The position numbers and the translations under genes are program-made. The notes beneath the pieces are model-generated. The model was not told where the DNA came from and did not search any database. It saw only the letters and a program-made list of their open reading frames with translations. Below, one piece after another: positions 12,051 to 21,646 of a stretch of DNA of 64,000 nucleotides. Within the stretch, counting starts at the first letter, position 1. Each line of letters starts with the position of its first letter. Source of the DNA: Pseudomonas sp. Au-Pse12 (GTDB lineage: Bacteria; Pseudomonadota; Gammaproteobacteria; Pseudomonadales; Pseudomonadaceae); contig NZ_JAJTTH010000001.1 in NCBI RefSeq assembly GCF_021341665.1, positions 806,001-870,000 of the forward strand. The letters run 5' to 3'.

Positions 12051-13754
12051 TCAACGCAGGGCGCGACGCAGGACCTTGCCGACGGTGGTCTTGGGCAACT
12101 CTTCGGTGCGGAACTCGACGTAGCGCGGCACCTTGTAGCCGGTGAGGTACTCGCGGCAGTGGGCCAGCAACTGCTCCTGGGTCAGGTTCGGGTCCTTGCG
12201 CACCACGAAGATCTTCACCTTCTCGCCCGTCACCTGGTCCTCGACACCGATCGCCGCCACTTCCGCAACCCCCGGGTGCAACGCCACCACGTCCTCGATC
12301 TCGTTGGGGTACACGTTGAAACCGGAGACCAGGATCATGTCTTTCTTGCGGTCCACTAGGCGGATGAAGCCCTGCTCGTTCATCACCCCGATGTCCCCGG
12401 TGGACAGCCAGCCGTGACGGTCGAGGACCTTGGCGGTTTCTTCCGGGCGCTGCCAGTAGCCCTTCATCACCTGGGGGCCACGCACCTGCAACTCACCCTC
12501 CTCGCCCAGCTCCGCCAGTTCGCCGTCCTCGCGCACAAAGCGCACCCAGGTCGACGGCAGCGGCACACCGATGGTCCCGGTGAAATCGCCCTCGCGCATG
12601 CGCGCGATGTCGATCGGGCTGATGCTCACCACCGGCGAGCACTCGGTGAGGCCATAGCCTTCGATGATCGGCACCCCGGTGACCTCCTTCCAGCGCCGCG
12701 CCACCGCAGTATGGGTGGCCATGCCGCCGGCGATGGCCAGTTTCAGGTCGGAGAAGTCCCGCCCGCGAAACTCTTCGTTCTCCAGCAAGCCGTTGAACAG
12801 GGTGTTGACCCCGACGATGCCGCTGAACTTTTCCTTGCGCAGGATCATCTGCACCCGCTTCACGTCTCGCGGGTTGGCGATGAGGATGTTGCGCCCGCCC
12901 AGGCACATGAACATCAGGCAGTTCACCGTCAGCGACAGCACGTGGTACAGCGGCAGCAAGGTGACGTTTGTTTCCTGCTGGTTCTCGTCCAGCTGATCGC
13001 CGACCCAGGCCTTGGCCTGCATCAAGTTGGCGAGGATGTTGCGATGGCTGAGCATGGCGCCCTTGGCATCGCCGGTGGTGCCGCCGGTGTATTGCAGGAA
13101 GGCGATGTCATCCTGCTTGAGCTCCACCGGGCGATGCTCCAGCACGCTGGCCAGCTTCATCATTGCCGGGAAGCGGATGGCCCCCGGCAGGTTGAACTTG
13201 GGCACTTGCTTCTGCACATGGCGCAGGGCGAAGTTCAGCGCCGCGCCCTTGAAGGTGCCCAGCAGGTCGCCGATGGCGGCCACCACGATGTTCTTCAGGC
13301 GGCTGCCCGGCATTGCCTGTTCCAGGGTGTGGGCGAAGTTCTCGAAGATCACCACCGTCTCGGCGCCGCTGTCCTTGAGCAGGTGCCGCAGTTCGTGAGC
13401 CGTGTACAGCGGGTTGACGTTGACCACCACGGCCCCCGCCAGCAAGGTGCCGAACAGGCAGATCGGGTATTGCAGGCAGTTGGGCATCATCAACGCCACC
13501 CGATCGCCCTTCTTCACCCCTTTGGATTGCAACCAGGCGGCGAAGGCGAACACTCGCTTTTCCCACAGGTCGTAGCCCATTTCGGTGCCGATGCTCACAT
13601 AGGCCACCCGCTGGCGGTACTTGTCCACGTGCTCGAGGAACACTTCCCGCAACGACGGGTAGCGGTCGATGTCGGCCTCGATATCGCTGGGCACCCCCGG
13701 CAGGTAGGCGTTCAGCCAGATACGCTCGGCGGGTTGCAGGCTCACGACACTCAT
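12051..13754 (-). CDS. fadD: Long-chain acyl-CoA ligase, FadD type
   Basis: A 567-residue adenylate-forming enzyme collinear with E. coli FadD. The P-loop-like motif is YTGGTTGDAKGAMLSH, followed by EGYGLTECSP, GWLSTGDIGV and the fatty-acyl signature region DRKKDMILVSGFNVYPNEIE. The terminal catalytic Lys lies in TTVGKVLRRAL. It activates fatty acids to acyl-CoA at the inner membrane. It is the last gene of a five-gene operon running down from 19898, 19 nt after the thiolase. Pseudomonads have several FadD paralogues; the chain-length preference here is unknown. Confidence 0.93.
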   Translation of the reverse strand: MSVVSLQPAERIWLNAYLPGVPSDIEADIDRYPSLREVFLEHVDKYRQRVAYVSIGTEMGYDLWEKRVFAFAAWLQSKGVKKGDRVALMMPNCLQYPICLFGTLLAGAVVVNVNPLYTAHELRHLLKDSGAETVVIFENFAHTLEQAMPGSRLKNIVVAAIGDLLGTFKGAALNFALRHVQKQVPKFNLPGAIRFPAMMKLASVLEHRPVELKQDDIAFLQYTGGTTGDAKGAMLSHRNILANLMQAKAWVGDQLDENQQETNVTLLPLYHVLSLTVNCLMFMCLGGRNILIANPRDVKRVQMILRKEKFSGIVGVNTLFNGLLENEEFRGRDFSDLKLAIAGGMATHTAVARRWKEVTGVPIIEGYGLTECSPVVSISPIDIARMREGDFTGTIGVPLPSTWVRFVREDGELAELGEEGELQVRGPQVMKGYWQRPEETAKVLDRHGWLSTGDIGVMNEQGFIRLVDRKKDMILVSGFNVYPNEIEDVVALHPGVAEVAAIGVEDQVTGEKVKIFVVRKDPNLTQEQLLAHCREYLTGYKVPRYVEFRTEELPKTTVGKVLRRALR

Positions 13755-13773
13755 TGGCAGTCTCCTTGTTATT

Positions 13774-15072
13774 TTATTTTTCGACGATGGCGGTTACGCC
13801 CAGCCCGCCTGCTGCACAGATGGAAATCAGCCCTCGGCCACCGCCGCGCTCATGGATCGCCTTGGCCAGGGTGGCCAGTTGCCGCCCGCCGGTGGCGGCG
13901 AACGGGTGCCCGCAGCCCAGGGAGCCGCCGTTGACGTTGAGCTTGCTGCGCTCGATGCTGCCCAGTGGCCCTTCGAGGCCGAGTTTTTCCCGGCAGTAAT
14001 CGGCGTCTTCCCAGGCCTTGAGGGTGCACAGCACCTGGGCGGCAAAGGCTTCGTGAATCTCGTAGAAGTCGAAATCCCCCAGGCCCAGCCCTTCCCGGGC
14101 CAGCATCCGTGGCACGGCGTAGGCCGGGGCCATCAGCAGCCCTTCGCTGCCGTCGACAAAATTCACCGCGGCGGTTTCCCCGGTGCGCAGGTAGGCCAGC
14201 ACCGGCAGGTTGTTGGCGGCGGCCCAGTCTTCGCTGGCCAGCAGCACCACCGAGGCACCGTCGGTGAGCGGGGTCGAGTTGCCGGCGGTCAGCGTGCCGT
14301 TGTGGCGGTCATAGGCCGGGCCCAGGCCGGCGAGTTTCTCCAGGCTGGCGTCGGCCCGCAGGTTGTTGTCGCGCGTCAGGCCGCGATACGGGGTGATCAG
14401 GTCATCGAAGAAACCACGCTGGTAAGCCGCGTTCAGCTGATAGTGGCTGGTCAGCGCCAGCTCATCCTGGGCCAGGCGCTTGATCTGCCAGCGCTTGGCC
14501 ATTTCCTCGCAGTGCTCGCCCATGGACAGCCCGGTGCGCGGCTCGCCGTTGCGCGGCAGCAGCGGCTTGAAGAACATCCCCGGGCGTACCTTGAGCAGGC
14601 TGCGCAGCTTGTTGCCGGTGCCCTTGGCGCGGTTGGCCTGGAGCAAGGTCCGGCGCAGGCCTTCGTTGATGCCGATGGGCGCGTCGGAGGTGGTGTCGGC
14701 GCCACCGGCGATGCCCACCTCTATTTGCCCCAGGGCGATCTTGTTGGCCACCAGCAACGCCGCCTCCAGCCCGGTGCCACAGGCCTGCTGCACATCGTAG
14801 GCTGGGGTCTGTGGCGACAAGGTGGTGGACAGCAGGCTTTCCCGGGCCAGGTTGAAATCCCGGGAATGCTTGATCACCGCCCCCGCGGCGAACTCTCCCA
14901 GGCGCTGGCCGGACAGGCCGTAGCGATCCACCAGCCCCTGCAACGCCGCCACCAACAGGTCCTGGTTGCTGTCGTTGGCATACACCGTGTTGGAGCGGGC
15001 GAACGGAATCCGGTTACCGCCCAGGATCGCCACCCGGCGCACCGGCGCCGGATTGAAACTGTACTCAGCCAT
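13774..15072 (-). CDS. Acetyl-CoA C-acyltransferase (thiolase), FadI-like
   Basis: A 432-residue thiolase. The nucleophilic Cys98 lies in QQACGTGLEA, the His in EIHEAFAAQVL, and the second catalytic Cys in GSLGCGHPFAATGGRQ. An added loop and length over 400 residues resemble FadI/trifunctional-protein beta subunits. It cleaves 3-ketoacyl-CoA to acetyl-CoA. The ATG at 15072 overlaps the MaoC stop (TGATG), so it is translationally coupled; the TTG three bases upstream is less likely. Confidence 0.93.
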   Translation of the reverse strand: MAEYSFNPAPVRRVAILGGNRIPFARSNTVYANDSNQDLLVAALQGLVDRYGLSGQRLGEFAAGAVIKHSRDFNLARESLLSTTLSPQTPAYDVQQACGTGLEAALLVANKIALGQIEVGIAGGADTTSDAPIGINEGLRRTLLQANRAKGTGNKLRSLLKVRPGMFFKPLLPRNGEPRTGLSMGEHCEEMAKRWQIKRLAQDELALTSHYQLNAAYQRGFFDDLITPYRGLTRDNNLRADASLEKLAGLGPAYDRHNGTLTAGNSTPLTDGASVVLLASEDWAAANNLPVLAYLRTGETAAVNFVDGSEGLLMAPAYAVPRMLAREGLGLGDFDFYEIHEAFAAQVLCTLKAWEDADYCREKLGLEGPLGSIERSKLNVNGGSLGCGHPFAATGGRQLATLAKAIHERGGGRGLISICAAGGLGVTAIVEK

Positions 15073-15962
15073 CAACGAGCTCCCCCAATAAATAGACCGC
15101 GCATATGGGGCTTGTCCCCCGCGTTATTGCGCACTTCGAACTCATGGCGTGGGCCATCCGGCAGGCGGTTCCACAGGGTCACCGCGGCCGGCAGGAAGAT
15201 CGGCAGCTTGAACTCGCAGTCCAGCTCCGCCGCCGCCAGTGGATGGGGCGGTTGCTGGGCGGCCAGGGCCCGGCCCAGGGTCCACATGCCATGGGCGATG
15301 GGCCGGCGGAAGCCGAACAGGCGGGCACCGAGCCAGGAGGTGTGAATCGGGTTGAAGTCGCCGCTGACCTGGGCGAAACGCCGTCCCAGATCGCCCCCCA
15401 GGGTCCAGCGCTGGGTGCGAATCAGGGCCGCGTCATCCAGCTTCAGCGCGCCCTCCCAGGGCTCGCCGATCGGGCTGGGCACGCCACGGCGCAAATACAG
15501 GCTGTCGCTTTCCCAGACCAGGCTGCCGCCACTGTGGGCCCGAGTGGCAATCGACAGCGCCTGCCCCTTGGGATGGGCCAGCCAGCGCTCGGCGAACACT
15601 TCCAGGCGCAGGGCCTGGCCCTCCTCCAGCTTCTGGTACTGACGGATGCGGTTGGCCAGGTGAACCATGCCGCTGGCCGGGTAGGGAAACCTGCGGTCGG
15701 TCAGCAGCAACAGGTGCAAGGGAAACGCCAGGGTATGGGGAAACGCCAGCGGCACCCCGTGTTCCCGGCGAAAGCCGCAGGCCTGGGCATAGCGGCCAAT
15801 TTCGGCGGCCTGCAGCTCCACCGCCGGGCGCACCAGGCGCTGGGCCGGCAAGGCGGGCGCGGCGTCCAGCTTGGGCTTGCGCAGGCTGCGGATGCCGTCG
15901 TAGAGCAGTTGGCCGCGAGACGGTGGCGGTTCGATGATGCGAATGGCAGCGTCGGCATTCAT
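15072..15962 (-). CDS. MaoC-family (R)-specific enoyl-CoA hydratase
   Basis: A 296-residue protein whose second half carries the hydratase-2 motif FAQVSGDFNPIHTS followed by RPIAHGMWTLGRAL. The first half is a degenerate hot-dog domain, so it is a double hot-dog protein. Known reaction: hydration of trans-2-enoyl-CoA to (R)-3-hydroxyacyl-CoA. It starts 4 nt after the FabG-like stop and overlaps the thiolase. Placed between a ketoreductase and a thiolase, it supplies the hydratase step of this operon in place of FadB. Confidence 0.9.
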   Translation of the reverse strand: MNADAAIRIIEPPPSRGQLLYDGIRSLRKPKLDAAPALPAQRLVRPAVELQAAEIGRYAQACGFRREHGVPLAFPHTLAFPLHLLLLTDRRFPYPASGMVHLANRIRQYQKLEEGQALRLEVFAERWLAHPKGQALSIATRAHSGGSLVWESDSLYLRRGVPSPIGEPWEGALKLDDAALIRTQRWTLGGDLGRRFAQVSGDFNPIHTSWLGARLFGFRRPIAHGMWTLGRALAAQQPPHPLAAAELDCEFKLPIFLPAAVTLWNRLPDGPRHEFEVRNNAGDKPHMRGLFIGGAR

Positions 15963-15965
15963 GGC

Positions 15966-17318
15966 TCAGGCCCCCAGCAGGCTTTGCCCGCAGACGCGGA
16001 CCACCTGTCCATTGATCCCGCCGGACGCCGGATGGGCCAGCCAGGCGATAGTTTGCGCCACGTCCACGGCCTGCCCGCCCTGGTTCATCGAGTTCATGCG
16101 CCGCCCGGCCTCGCGGATCAGCAGCGGGATCTTCGCGGTCATCTGGGTTTCGATGAACCCCGGGGCCACGCCATTGACGGTGATCTGCTGGCGCGCCGCC
16201 AGGGGCGCCAGGTGCTGCACCAGGCCAATGACCCCGGCCTTGGACGTGGCGTAGTTGCTCTGCCCGAGGTTGCCGGCGATGCCGGAAATCGACGAGACGC
16301 AGACAATGCGCCCGCCGGGATTGAGGCCCTGGCCTTCGAGCAGCGCCTGGCTGAGCAGCAGCGGCGCCTCCAGGTTGACCGCCATGACCTTGCGCCATGC
16401 CGCCTCGGTCATCTTCGCCAGGGTCTTGTCCTGGGTGATGCCGGCGTTGTGCACGACGATATCGAAGGCCCCGTGCTCGCCGGTGAACTCCAGCAGGCGC
16501 TGCCCGGCATTGGCCGCGGTGATGTCCAGGGCCAGGGCGCTGCCCTTGATGCCGGCCGCCGCCTGCTGCAACTCGGCCTCGCTCTGGGGAATGTCCAGGC
16601 ACACCACCTGGGCGCCCTCCCGGGCCAGGACCTGGGCGATGGCCAGGCCGATGCCGCGACAGGCACCGGTCACCAGCGCCCGACGGCCGCCCAGGGGCTG
16701 CTCCCAATCGATGTGCCGGGGCACTTCCACCGGCTCGCCGATGCGCACCACCTGGCCCGAGACATACGCCGAGCGGCGCGACAGGAAGAAGCGCAGGCTG
16801 CTGTCCAGTTCAGCCTCGGCGCCGGGTTCGACGTACAGCAACTGCGCCGTGATGGCGCGCCGCAGCTCCTTGCCCAGGGAGCGCACGAACCCTTCCAGCG
16901 CCCGTTGCGCCACCGCCTGGGCCAGCGCCTTGCAATGCTCCGGTGGCGTGCCCAGCACCAGCACCCGGCCGTGGGCGCTCAAACGCCGCACATTGGCGTG
17001 GAAAAAGCGGTACAGCTCGTCGAGCTGGGCGATGTTGGCCAGCCCGCTGGCGTCGAACACCAGGCCCTGAACCTTCACCGTGGAAGGCGCGGTGATGCTC
17101 GCGGCCTGGGCTGCCACGGTGTCGGTGGCGGCGAAGATCCGTTGCAGCTCGCCCAACAGGCGCCCCTCGGGCGCCGCAGCGAGGACCACCGGGTTGATCA
17201 GGTTGCCGCCCTGCCCCTCGCGGTGGCGTTGCAGCGGCACCGGTTGCGGCAGGCCGGTACGCTGGGCCAGCCAGCGGCCCCACCCGGAATTGACGAACGA
17301 AAGATAACCGTCAGACAT
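15966..17318 (-). CDS. High-molecular-weight 3-ketoacyl reductase (FabG4-like SDR)
   Basis: A 450-residue protein. The C-terminal ~245 residues are a classical SDR: GACRGIGLAIA cofactor loop, HNAGITQDKTLAKM, and the catalytic Ser/Tyr/Lys in SSISGIAGNLGQSNYATSK. The first ~200 residues are a FabG4-type extension with degenerate Rossmann character. Known: such HMwFabG enzymes act on CoA thioesters, often with NADH. In this operon it probably oxidises (R)-3-hydroxyacyl-CoA made by MaoC. The ATG at 17318 is chosen over an in-frame TTG at 17336. Confidence 0.9.
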   Translation of the reverse strand: MSDGYLSFVNSGWGRWLAQRTGLPQPVPLQRHREGQGGNLINPVVLAAAPEGRLLGELQRIFAATDTVAAQAASITAPSTVKVQGLVFDASGLANIAQLDELYRFFHANVRRLSAHGRVLVLGTPPEHCKALAQAVAQRALEGFVRSLGKELRRAITAQLLYVEPGAEAELDSSLRFFLSRRSAYVSGQVVRIGEPVEVPRHIDWEQPLGGRRALVTGACRGIGLAIAQVLAREGAQVVCLDIPQSEAELQQAAAGIKGSALALDITAANAGQRLLEFTGEHGAFDIVVHNAGITQDKTLAKMTEAAWRKVMAVNLEAPLLLSQALLEGQGLNPGGRIVCVSSISGIAGNLGQSNYATSKAGVIGLVQHLAPLAARQQITVNGVAPGFIETQMTAKIPLLIREAGRRMNSMNQGGQAVDVAQTIAWLAHPASGGINGQVVRVCGQSLLGA

Positions 17319-17348
17319 AAAGAGATCCCGATCCAATCCAGTAGAGGG

Positions 17349-19898
17349 TCAATAGGCCGAATCGCTGGCGGCCACCGCGTCTTCGCTGCTGGCCGCGCGT
17401 TTGCGCGAAGCCGGCCTGGCGCTTTGCTCGAAGTGCGCCTGACGCTGTTGCAGCGCTTCGAGCAGACCGAAGTCCTGGGGGAAGTCGTCGACCTGAATCG
17501 CGTGGTCGCCGTATTCCACGTAGCGCCCCAGCAGCTCGTCCTCGTCCGCGCTGATCAGTTGCAGCTCCAGGGCCTTGACCCGCCAGATCACGAAGGACTC
17601 GCGGGAGATCGGCAGCGGTGCCAGGACGCCCTGCTTGATCGCCGGCTTGAGCCGCGCCTCGATCAGGTCCACCTGCGGCTGCAGGCGGAACGCCAGTTCG
17701 CCATAGGCCAGCTTGTCGATGTCCGGCTGCGGGATGTAGGAGTCGGCCAGCAGGCGGTCACGGGTCGGGCCAGGGGTCTGCACCAGCTCGGCCACTTGCG
17801 CCAGCAGGCGATCCGAGGGTTTGCGCTGGGGAATGCCCAGGGGAAAGCTCAGGCCACGAATGATCCGCGCAGCCGCCCTGGACGGGTAGTTGTCCAGCAC
17901 TTCGGCCAGGGCTTCATGGGCCCGCAGCAGGCAGTCCTGCGCGGCCCAATGCACCAGCGGCAGGTCGGCTTGCGGCCGGCCGTCGTCCTCGAAGCGTTTC
18001 AAGACGCAGGACAGGATGTACAGCTGGGACAGAATGTCGCCCAGGCGCCCGGTGATGCTTTCCTTGCGCTTGAGGGCACCGCCCAGCACGCCCATGGAAA
18101 TGTCCGAAGCCAGGGCCAGCACCACCGACAGGCGCTGGATCTGCCGGTAATAGGCCGCCAGGGCCTTGTCGGTGTTGGCCGGGGCCTTGATCAGGCGCCC
18201 GCCGGTCAGCGCGTGCACGGCCGCGCGCACGGTGTTGGCGCAGACGAAGCTGATATGGCCGAACATCGCGCTGTCGAAATCTTCCAGGCCCTTGCGCCCG
18301 GTATCCCGCGCCGCTTCCATTTCGCGGAACACATAGGGATGGCAACGGATCAGCCCCTGGCCGTAGATGATCAGGCAGCGGGTCATGATGTTCGCGCCTT
18401 CCACGGTGATGGCGATCGGGCTTTGCTGATAGGCCCGGGCCAGGAAGTTGTTGGGGCCCATGCAGATGCCCTTGCCGGCGACGATGTCCATGCCGTCATT
18501 GACCATGGCCCGGGCCCGCTCGGTGACGTGGTACTTGGCGATGGCCGAGATCACCGAAGGCTTCTCGCCGGCATCCAGCGACGCCACCGAGACCTTGCGC
18601 ACCGCGTCGCAGGCATACAGATGCCCGGCCATGCGTGCCAGCGGTGCCTGCACCCCTTCGAACTTGCCGATGGGCAGGCCGAACTGCTTGCGCATCGCCG
18701 CGTAGGCCGTGGTACCGCGAACCGCCACCTTGCCCAGGCCGACGTTGGCCGAGGGCAGGGAAATCGCGCGCCCGGCGGCCAGGCACTCCATCAGCATGCG
18801 CCAGCCATTGCCCACCTGGTCGCCACCGCCGATCACCCACTCCAGGGGAATGAACACCTCCTTGCCGGTGGTCGGGCCGTTCTGGAACACCGCGTTCAGC
18901 GGCCAGTGGCGACGCCCGGTATTGACCCCCGGGTGGCCGGTGGGAATCAGCGCGCAGGTAATCCCCAGGCTGCCCTTGGTGCCCAGCAGGCCGTCCGGGT
19001 CTTCGGCGCGAAACGCCAGGCCGAGCACCGTGGCGATCGGCCCCAGGGTGATGTAGCGCTTGTCCCAGGTGACCCGAAAACCCAGGACTTCCTGGCCTTC
19101 GAACGAGCCCTTGCAGACCACCCCGACATCGGGAATGGCCCCGGCATCGGAACCGGCATAGGGGCTGGTCAGGGCAAAGCATGGAATGTCTTCGCCCCGG
19201 GCCAGGCGCGGCAGGTAATGCTGGCGCTGGGCCTCGGTGCCGTAGTGCAGCAGCAGTTCGGCCGGGCCCAGGGAGTTGGGCACCATGACCGAGATCGCCG
19301 CCGCCGAGCAGCGGGTGGAAAGCTTCATCACCACCTGGGAATGGGCGTAGTGGGAGAAACCTTTGCCGCCGTATTGCTTGGGAATGATCATCCCCAGGAA
19401 ACCGGCGTCCTTGGTGTATTGCCAGGCCTTGGGCGAGAGGTCCTGCCAGACCTGGGTGGTTTCCCAGTCGTTGGCCATGTCGCACAGGGTTTCCACTTCG
19501 TTATCCATGAACGCCTGTTCTTCGGCGCTGAGGCGGGCCGGTGCGGCGCCTACCAGGCGCGACCAGTCCGGCTTGCCGCTGAACAGCTCGGCGTCCCACC
19601 AGACCGTGCCGGACTCGATGGCCGCACGCTCGGTGTCGGACATGGCCGGCATGATCTTGCGAAACATCGCCAGGGCACGGCGCGTGAGCAACGCGCGGCG
19701 CAGCGGCTTGACGCTCAACAACGCGGCCGGCAGCACCACCAGCAACGCACCGAGGGTCAATCCTGGAGTGCCCACCAGGTTGAACAGATACGCGGCCGCC
19801 AGCCAGACCACGCCGACGCCCAGCCACAGGGCGGCTGTCGCCTGTCGATAAGCCAGCGCGAGCGCTGCGGCAAGTCCCACCAATAACCAGACAATCAT
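17349..19898 (-). CDS. fadE: Acyl-CoA dehydrogenase, FadE type (long form)
   Basis: An 849-residue protein with a hydrophobic N-terminus of two to three membrane-seeking segments (about 1-65, IVWLLVGLAAALALAY), as in E. coli FadE (814 aa). The dehydrogenase core has FALTSPYAGSDAGAIPD and AGRAISLPS, then a long FadE-specific C-terminal domain (DUF1974-like) ending at DSAY. It oxidises acyl-CoA to trans-2-enoyl-CoA. The ATG at 19898 has an AGAGAGG ribosome site; the longer frame to 19931 adds an unlike leader. It is the first gene of the operon fadE-fabG-maoC-thiolase-fadD, with a strongly AT-rich operator-like island about 93-123 bp upstream. Confidence 0.93.
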   Translation of the reverse strand: MIVWLLVGLAAALALAYRQATAALWLGVGVVWLAAAYLFNLVGTPGLTLGALLVVLPAALLSVKPLRRALLTRRALAMFRKIMPAMSDTERAAIESGTVWWDAELFSGKPDWSRLVGAAPARLSAEEQAFMDNEVETLCDMANDWETTQVWQDLSPKAWQYTKDAGFLGMIIPKQYGGKGFSHYAHSQVVMKLSTRCSAAAISVMVPNSLGPAELLLHYGTEAQRQHYLPRLARGEDIPCFALTSPYAGSDAGAIPDVGVVCKGSFEGQEVLGFRVTWDKRYITLGPIATVLGLAFRAEDPDGLLGTKGSLGITCALIPTGHPGVNTGRRHWPLNAVFQNGPTTGKEVFIPLEWVIGGGDQVGNGWRMLMECLAAGRAISLPSANVGLGKVAVRGTTAYAAMRKQFGLPIGKFEGVQAPLARMAGHLYACDAVRKVSVASLDAGEKPSVISAIAKYHVTERARAMVNDGMDIVAGKGICMGPNNFLARAYQQSPIAITVEGANIMTRCLIIYGQGLIRCHPYVFREMEAARDTGRKGLEDFDSAMFGHISFVCANTVRAAVHALTGGRLIKAPANTDKALAAYYRQIQRLSVVLALASDISMGVLGGALKRKESITGRLGDILSQLYILSCVLKRFEDDGRPQADLPLVHWAAQDCLLRAHEALAEVLDNYPSRAAARIIRGLSFPLGIPQRKPSDRLLAQVAELVQTPGPTRDRLLADSYIPQPDIDKLAYGELAFRLQPQVDLIEARLKPAIKQGVLAPLPISRESFVIWRVKALELQLISADEDELLGRYVEYGDHAIQVDDFPQDFGLLEALQQRQAHFEQSARPASRKRAASSEDAVAASDSAY

Positions 19899-19990
19899 GG
19901 AATACCTCTCTTGTTCTAACGAGACGACCACTAGGGCCCTGGGCGTTGTGCCGGCCCCCTGCAGATCACCCTACAAAGGAAAGAAGCTCG

Positions 19991-20021
19991 TTTCAAATTT
20001 TATTTTAAAATAATATTTTAA
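19991..20021. promoter_or_regulatory. AT-rich operator-like island C (fadE operon promoter)
   Basis: TTTCAAATTTTATTTTAAAA followed by TAATATTTTAATC includes the palindrome ATTTTAAAAT and the TTTTAAAATAATA string also present at site B. It is about 93-123 bp upstream of fadE, in DNA otherwise GC-rich. Control by the PsrA-like regulator is inferred. Confidence 0.4.
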
Positions 20022-20174
20022 TCGCTTTCACCAAAGCACAACGGCTGAACAGAGTCAGCCCGGGGTCATCGAGGACAATAGCTAGCAACGAAAATGAAGG
20101 CCTCAACCCAGGCTACGGCAATACCGGGCTCACGCCCCGCACCGCCGCACACCCAAGCCGGAACAGCGCTTGAA

Positions 20175-21590
20175 TCAGAAGTGATAGGTTGCCGACAGGC
20201 TGACCACCTCACCCGAAGCTTCGACTTTGCCATCCAGCCGCGACCCGCCAAGACGATCCTGGTTCTGAGTCTTGATCCGGGCTTCCTTGACAAATTGCCG
20301 TGAGTAAGCGCCGTCGATGGTCAGCCCTGGAATGGCCTTGATGTCATAACCAAAACCCAGCGAGGTGAACCAGCGATCATTGTCCGGAATCCGTGGGTCA
20401 CGGGTTGAGCCACGGGTCGGCGTCTCATCGAAAGCCACACCGGCACGCAGGGTCAGCTGATCGGTGAAACGGTAATCACCGCCCAGCGAATACATCATCG
20501 AGTCTTTGTATTTGTAGGGGATCGAAACGATGGTATTGCCATCGGACTTGAGCGTCAGGTCCTTGAACGAAGACCACTGTGTCCACAGCGCACTGACGCC
20601 AAGCGTGAAGCGATCATTGAACACGTGAACCCAGTCGATACCGGCGCTGGCCGGAATATCCAACTGAGCCGAAGCATTGGCGCCATCCGGATACAGCTTG
20701 AGCCCCGGATAGGCGAGTTCCACCAGGGATGGCCCTGAAGAAGAGTCGGTGTACGACCGGCCCAGTGCGTCGGCGCGGATATTGTATTTGCCCTCCAGCT
20801 TGTTCTTGATCTTGGCGTGGTAGTTCAGGCCCAGGGTGTCCTGCTCGGTGGGTTTCCAGGTCACCCCGGTAAACCAGCCGACGGAAGTGTTATCCACCTT
20901 GACCCGCATCAGGTTGGAACCCACGCCCGAAGGAGCGCCCGGCAACAGCGAGACCCCGGCGGCGCCGCTCAAGTTGAGGTTCTGACTGACAAAGCCGCTG
21001 GTGTGCTGAACGATGGCGCCCAGGCCGAGGGCGAACTGATCGTTGACCTTGAACGAAAAGGAGCCAGAGACGCCCGCTGTTTCGATCTTGGTGTCCACCG
21101 CAAAATCCTTGCCCTTCCAGTCACTATCCCAGGTGCTGCGCATGCCCATGGGAACCACTTGGCTCAGGCCAAAGGCAAAACGATCATTGATCGGCATGAC
21201 CAGGAAGCCGGTCGGCAACCAGGCGGTAAAACCACCCTCGCCGCCATTGCCTTCAATCGGAGTCTGGGCGAAAGGATCGTCAATCGGAGAGCTGGAAGCC
21301 GGCTTGCCTTGGTAATCGTAGGCATTGCCCTTGTATTTGAGCTTGATCCGCGCGTAATCGACCGTCATCTGCGCCACGTTCTGATCGATGAACGCCATGG
21401 CCGCCGGGTTGTTGTACGCCGCGCTGGGATCATTCTTGAACAGCGAACCGCCACCGAATGCCCGCCCCCAGCCAGGGGTGCCATAGGTTGGAGTAGTGAA
21501 ACCACCCGCTTGCACCGACCCGGAACTGATCAAGCCGCCCAGCATGGCCAGGCCGATGACTGTCTGGATCTTGTGTTTCTTATTATTCAT
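20175..21590 (-). CDS. fadL: FadL/OmpP1-family outer membrane transport protein
   Basis: A 471-residue protein with a signal peptide ending GSVQA about residue 28. The mature N-terminus GGFTTPTYGTPGWGRAFGG and the FKNDPSAAYNNPAAMAF segment are the FadL hatch region (NPA motif). Beta-strand alternation continues to a terminal Phe (SLSATYHF). Known role: uptake of long-chain fatty acids or hydrophobic hydrocarbons across the outer membrane. The ribosome site is AAGGAG, 8 nt before the ATG. It lies downstream of praB on the same strand and next to the fadE operon, so import of alkanes or fatty acids is likely. Confidence 0.92.
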   Translation of the reverse strand: MNNKKHKIQTVIGLAMLGGLISSGSVQAGGFTTPTYGTPGWGRAFGGGSLFKNDPSAAYNNPAAMAFIDQNVAQMTVDYARIKLKYKGNAYDYQGKPASSSPIDDPFAQTPIEGNGGEGGFTAWLPTGFLVMPINDRFAFGLSQVVPMGMRSTWDSDWKGKDFAVDTKIETAGVSGSFSFKVNDQFALGLGAIVQHTSGFVSQNLNLSGAAGVSLLPGAPSGVGSNLMRVKVDNTSVGWFTGVTWKPTEQDTLGLNYHAKIKNKLEGKYNIRADALGRSYTDSSSGPSLVELAYPGLKLYPDGANASAQLDIPASAGIDWVHVFNDRFTLGVSALWTQWSSFKDLTLKSDGNTIVSIPYKYKDSMMYSLGGDYRFTDQLTLRAGVAFDETPTRGSTRDPRIPDNDRWFTSLGFGYDIKAIPGLTIDGAYSRQFVKEARIKTQNQDRLGGSRLDGKVEASGEVVSLSATYHF

Positions 21591-21610
21591 GCCCCACTCC
21601 TTATTATTAT

Positions 21611-21622
21611 CGACCGCGGTCG
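21611..21622. promoter_or_regulatory. Perfect 12-bp palindrome upstream of fadL
   Basis: CGACCGCGGTCG lies 21-32 bp upstream of the fadL-type start codon. Its GC-rich perfect dyad symmetry suits a dimeric regulator binding between promoter and gene, but no specific regulator can be named. Confidence 0.3.
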
Positions 21623-21646
21623 GTCACCACCGATCCGGGGGACTGC

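Noticed and set aside
13735..13790. An AT-rich stretch between the thiolase and fadD genes considered as another PsrA-like site
   Set aside because: It is within the 19-nt intercistronic gap and fadD leader of a coupled operon, and lacks the AACA-N-TGTT core.
15105..19886. A 1593-codon open frame on the + strand
   Set aside because: It runs antisense through the thiolase-MaoC-FabG-fadE operon. Its composition (Gln/His/Gly/Arg-rich, no recognisable domain) is that of an antisense frame in GC-rich DNA, while all minus-strand genes have clear families.
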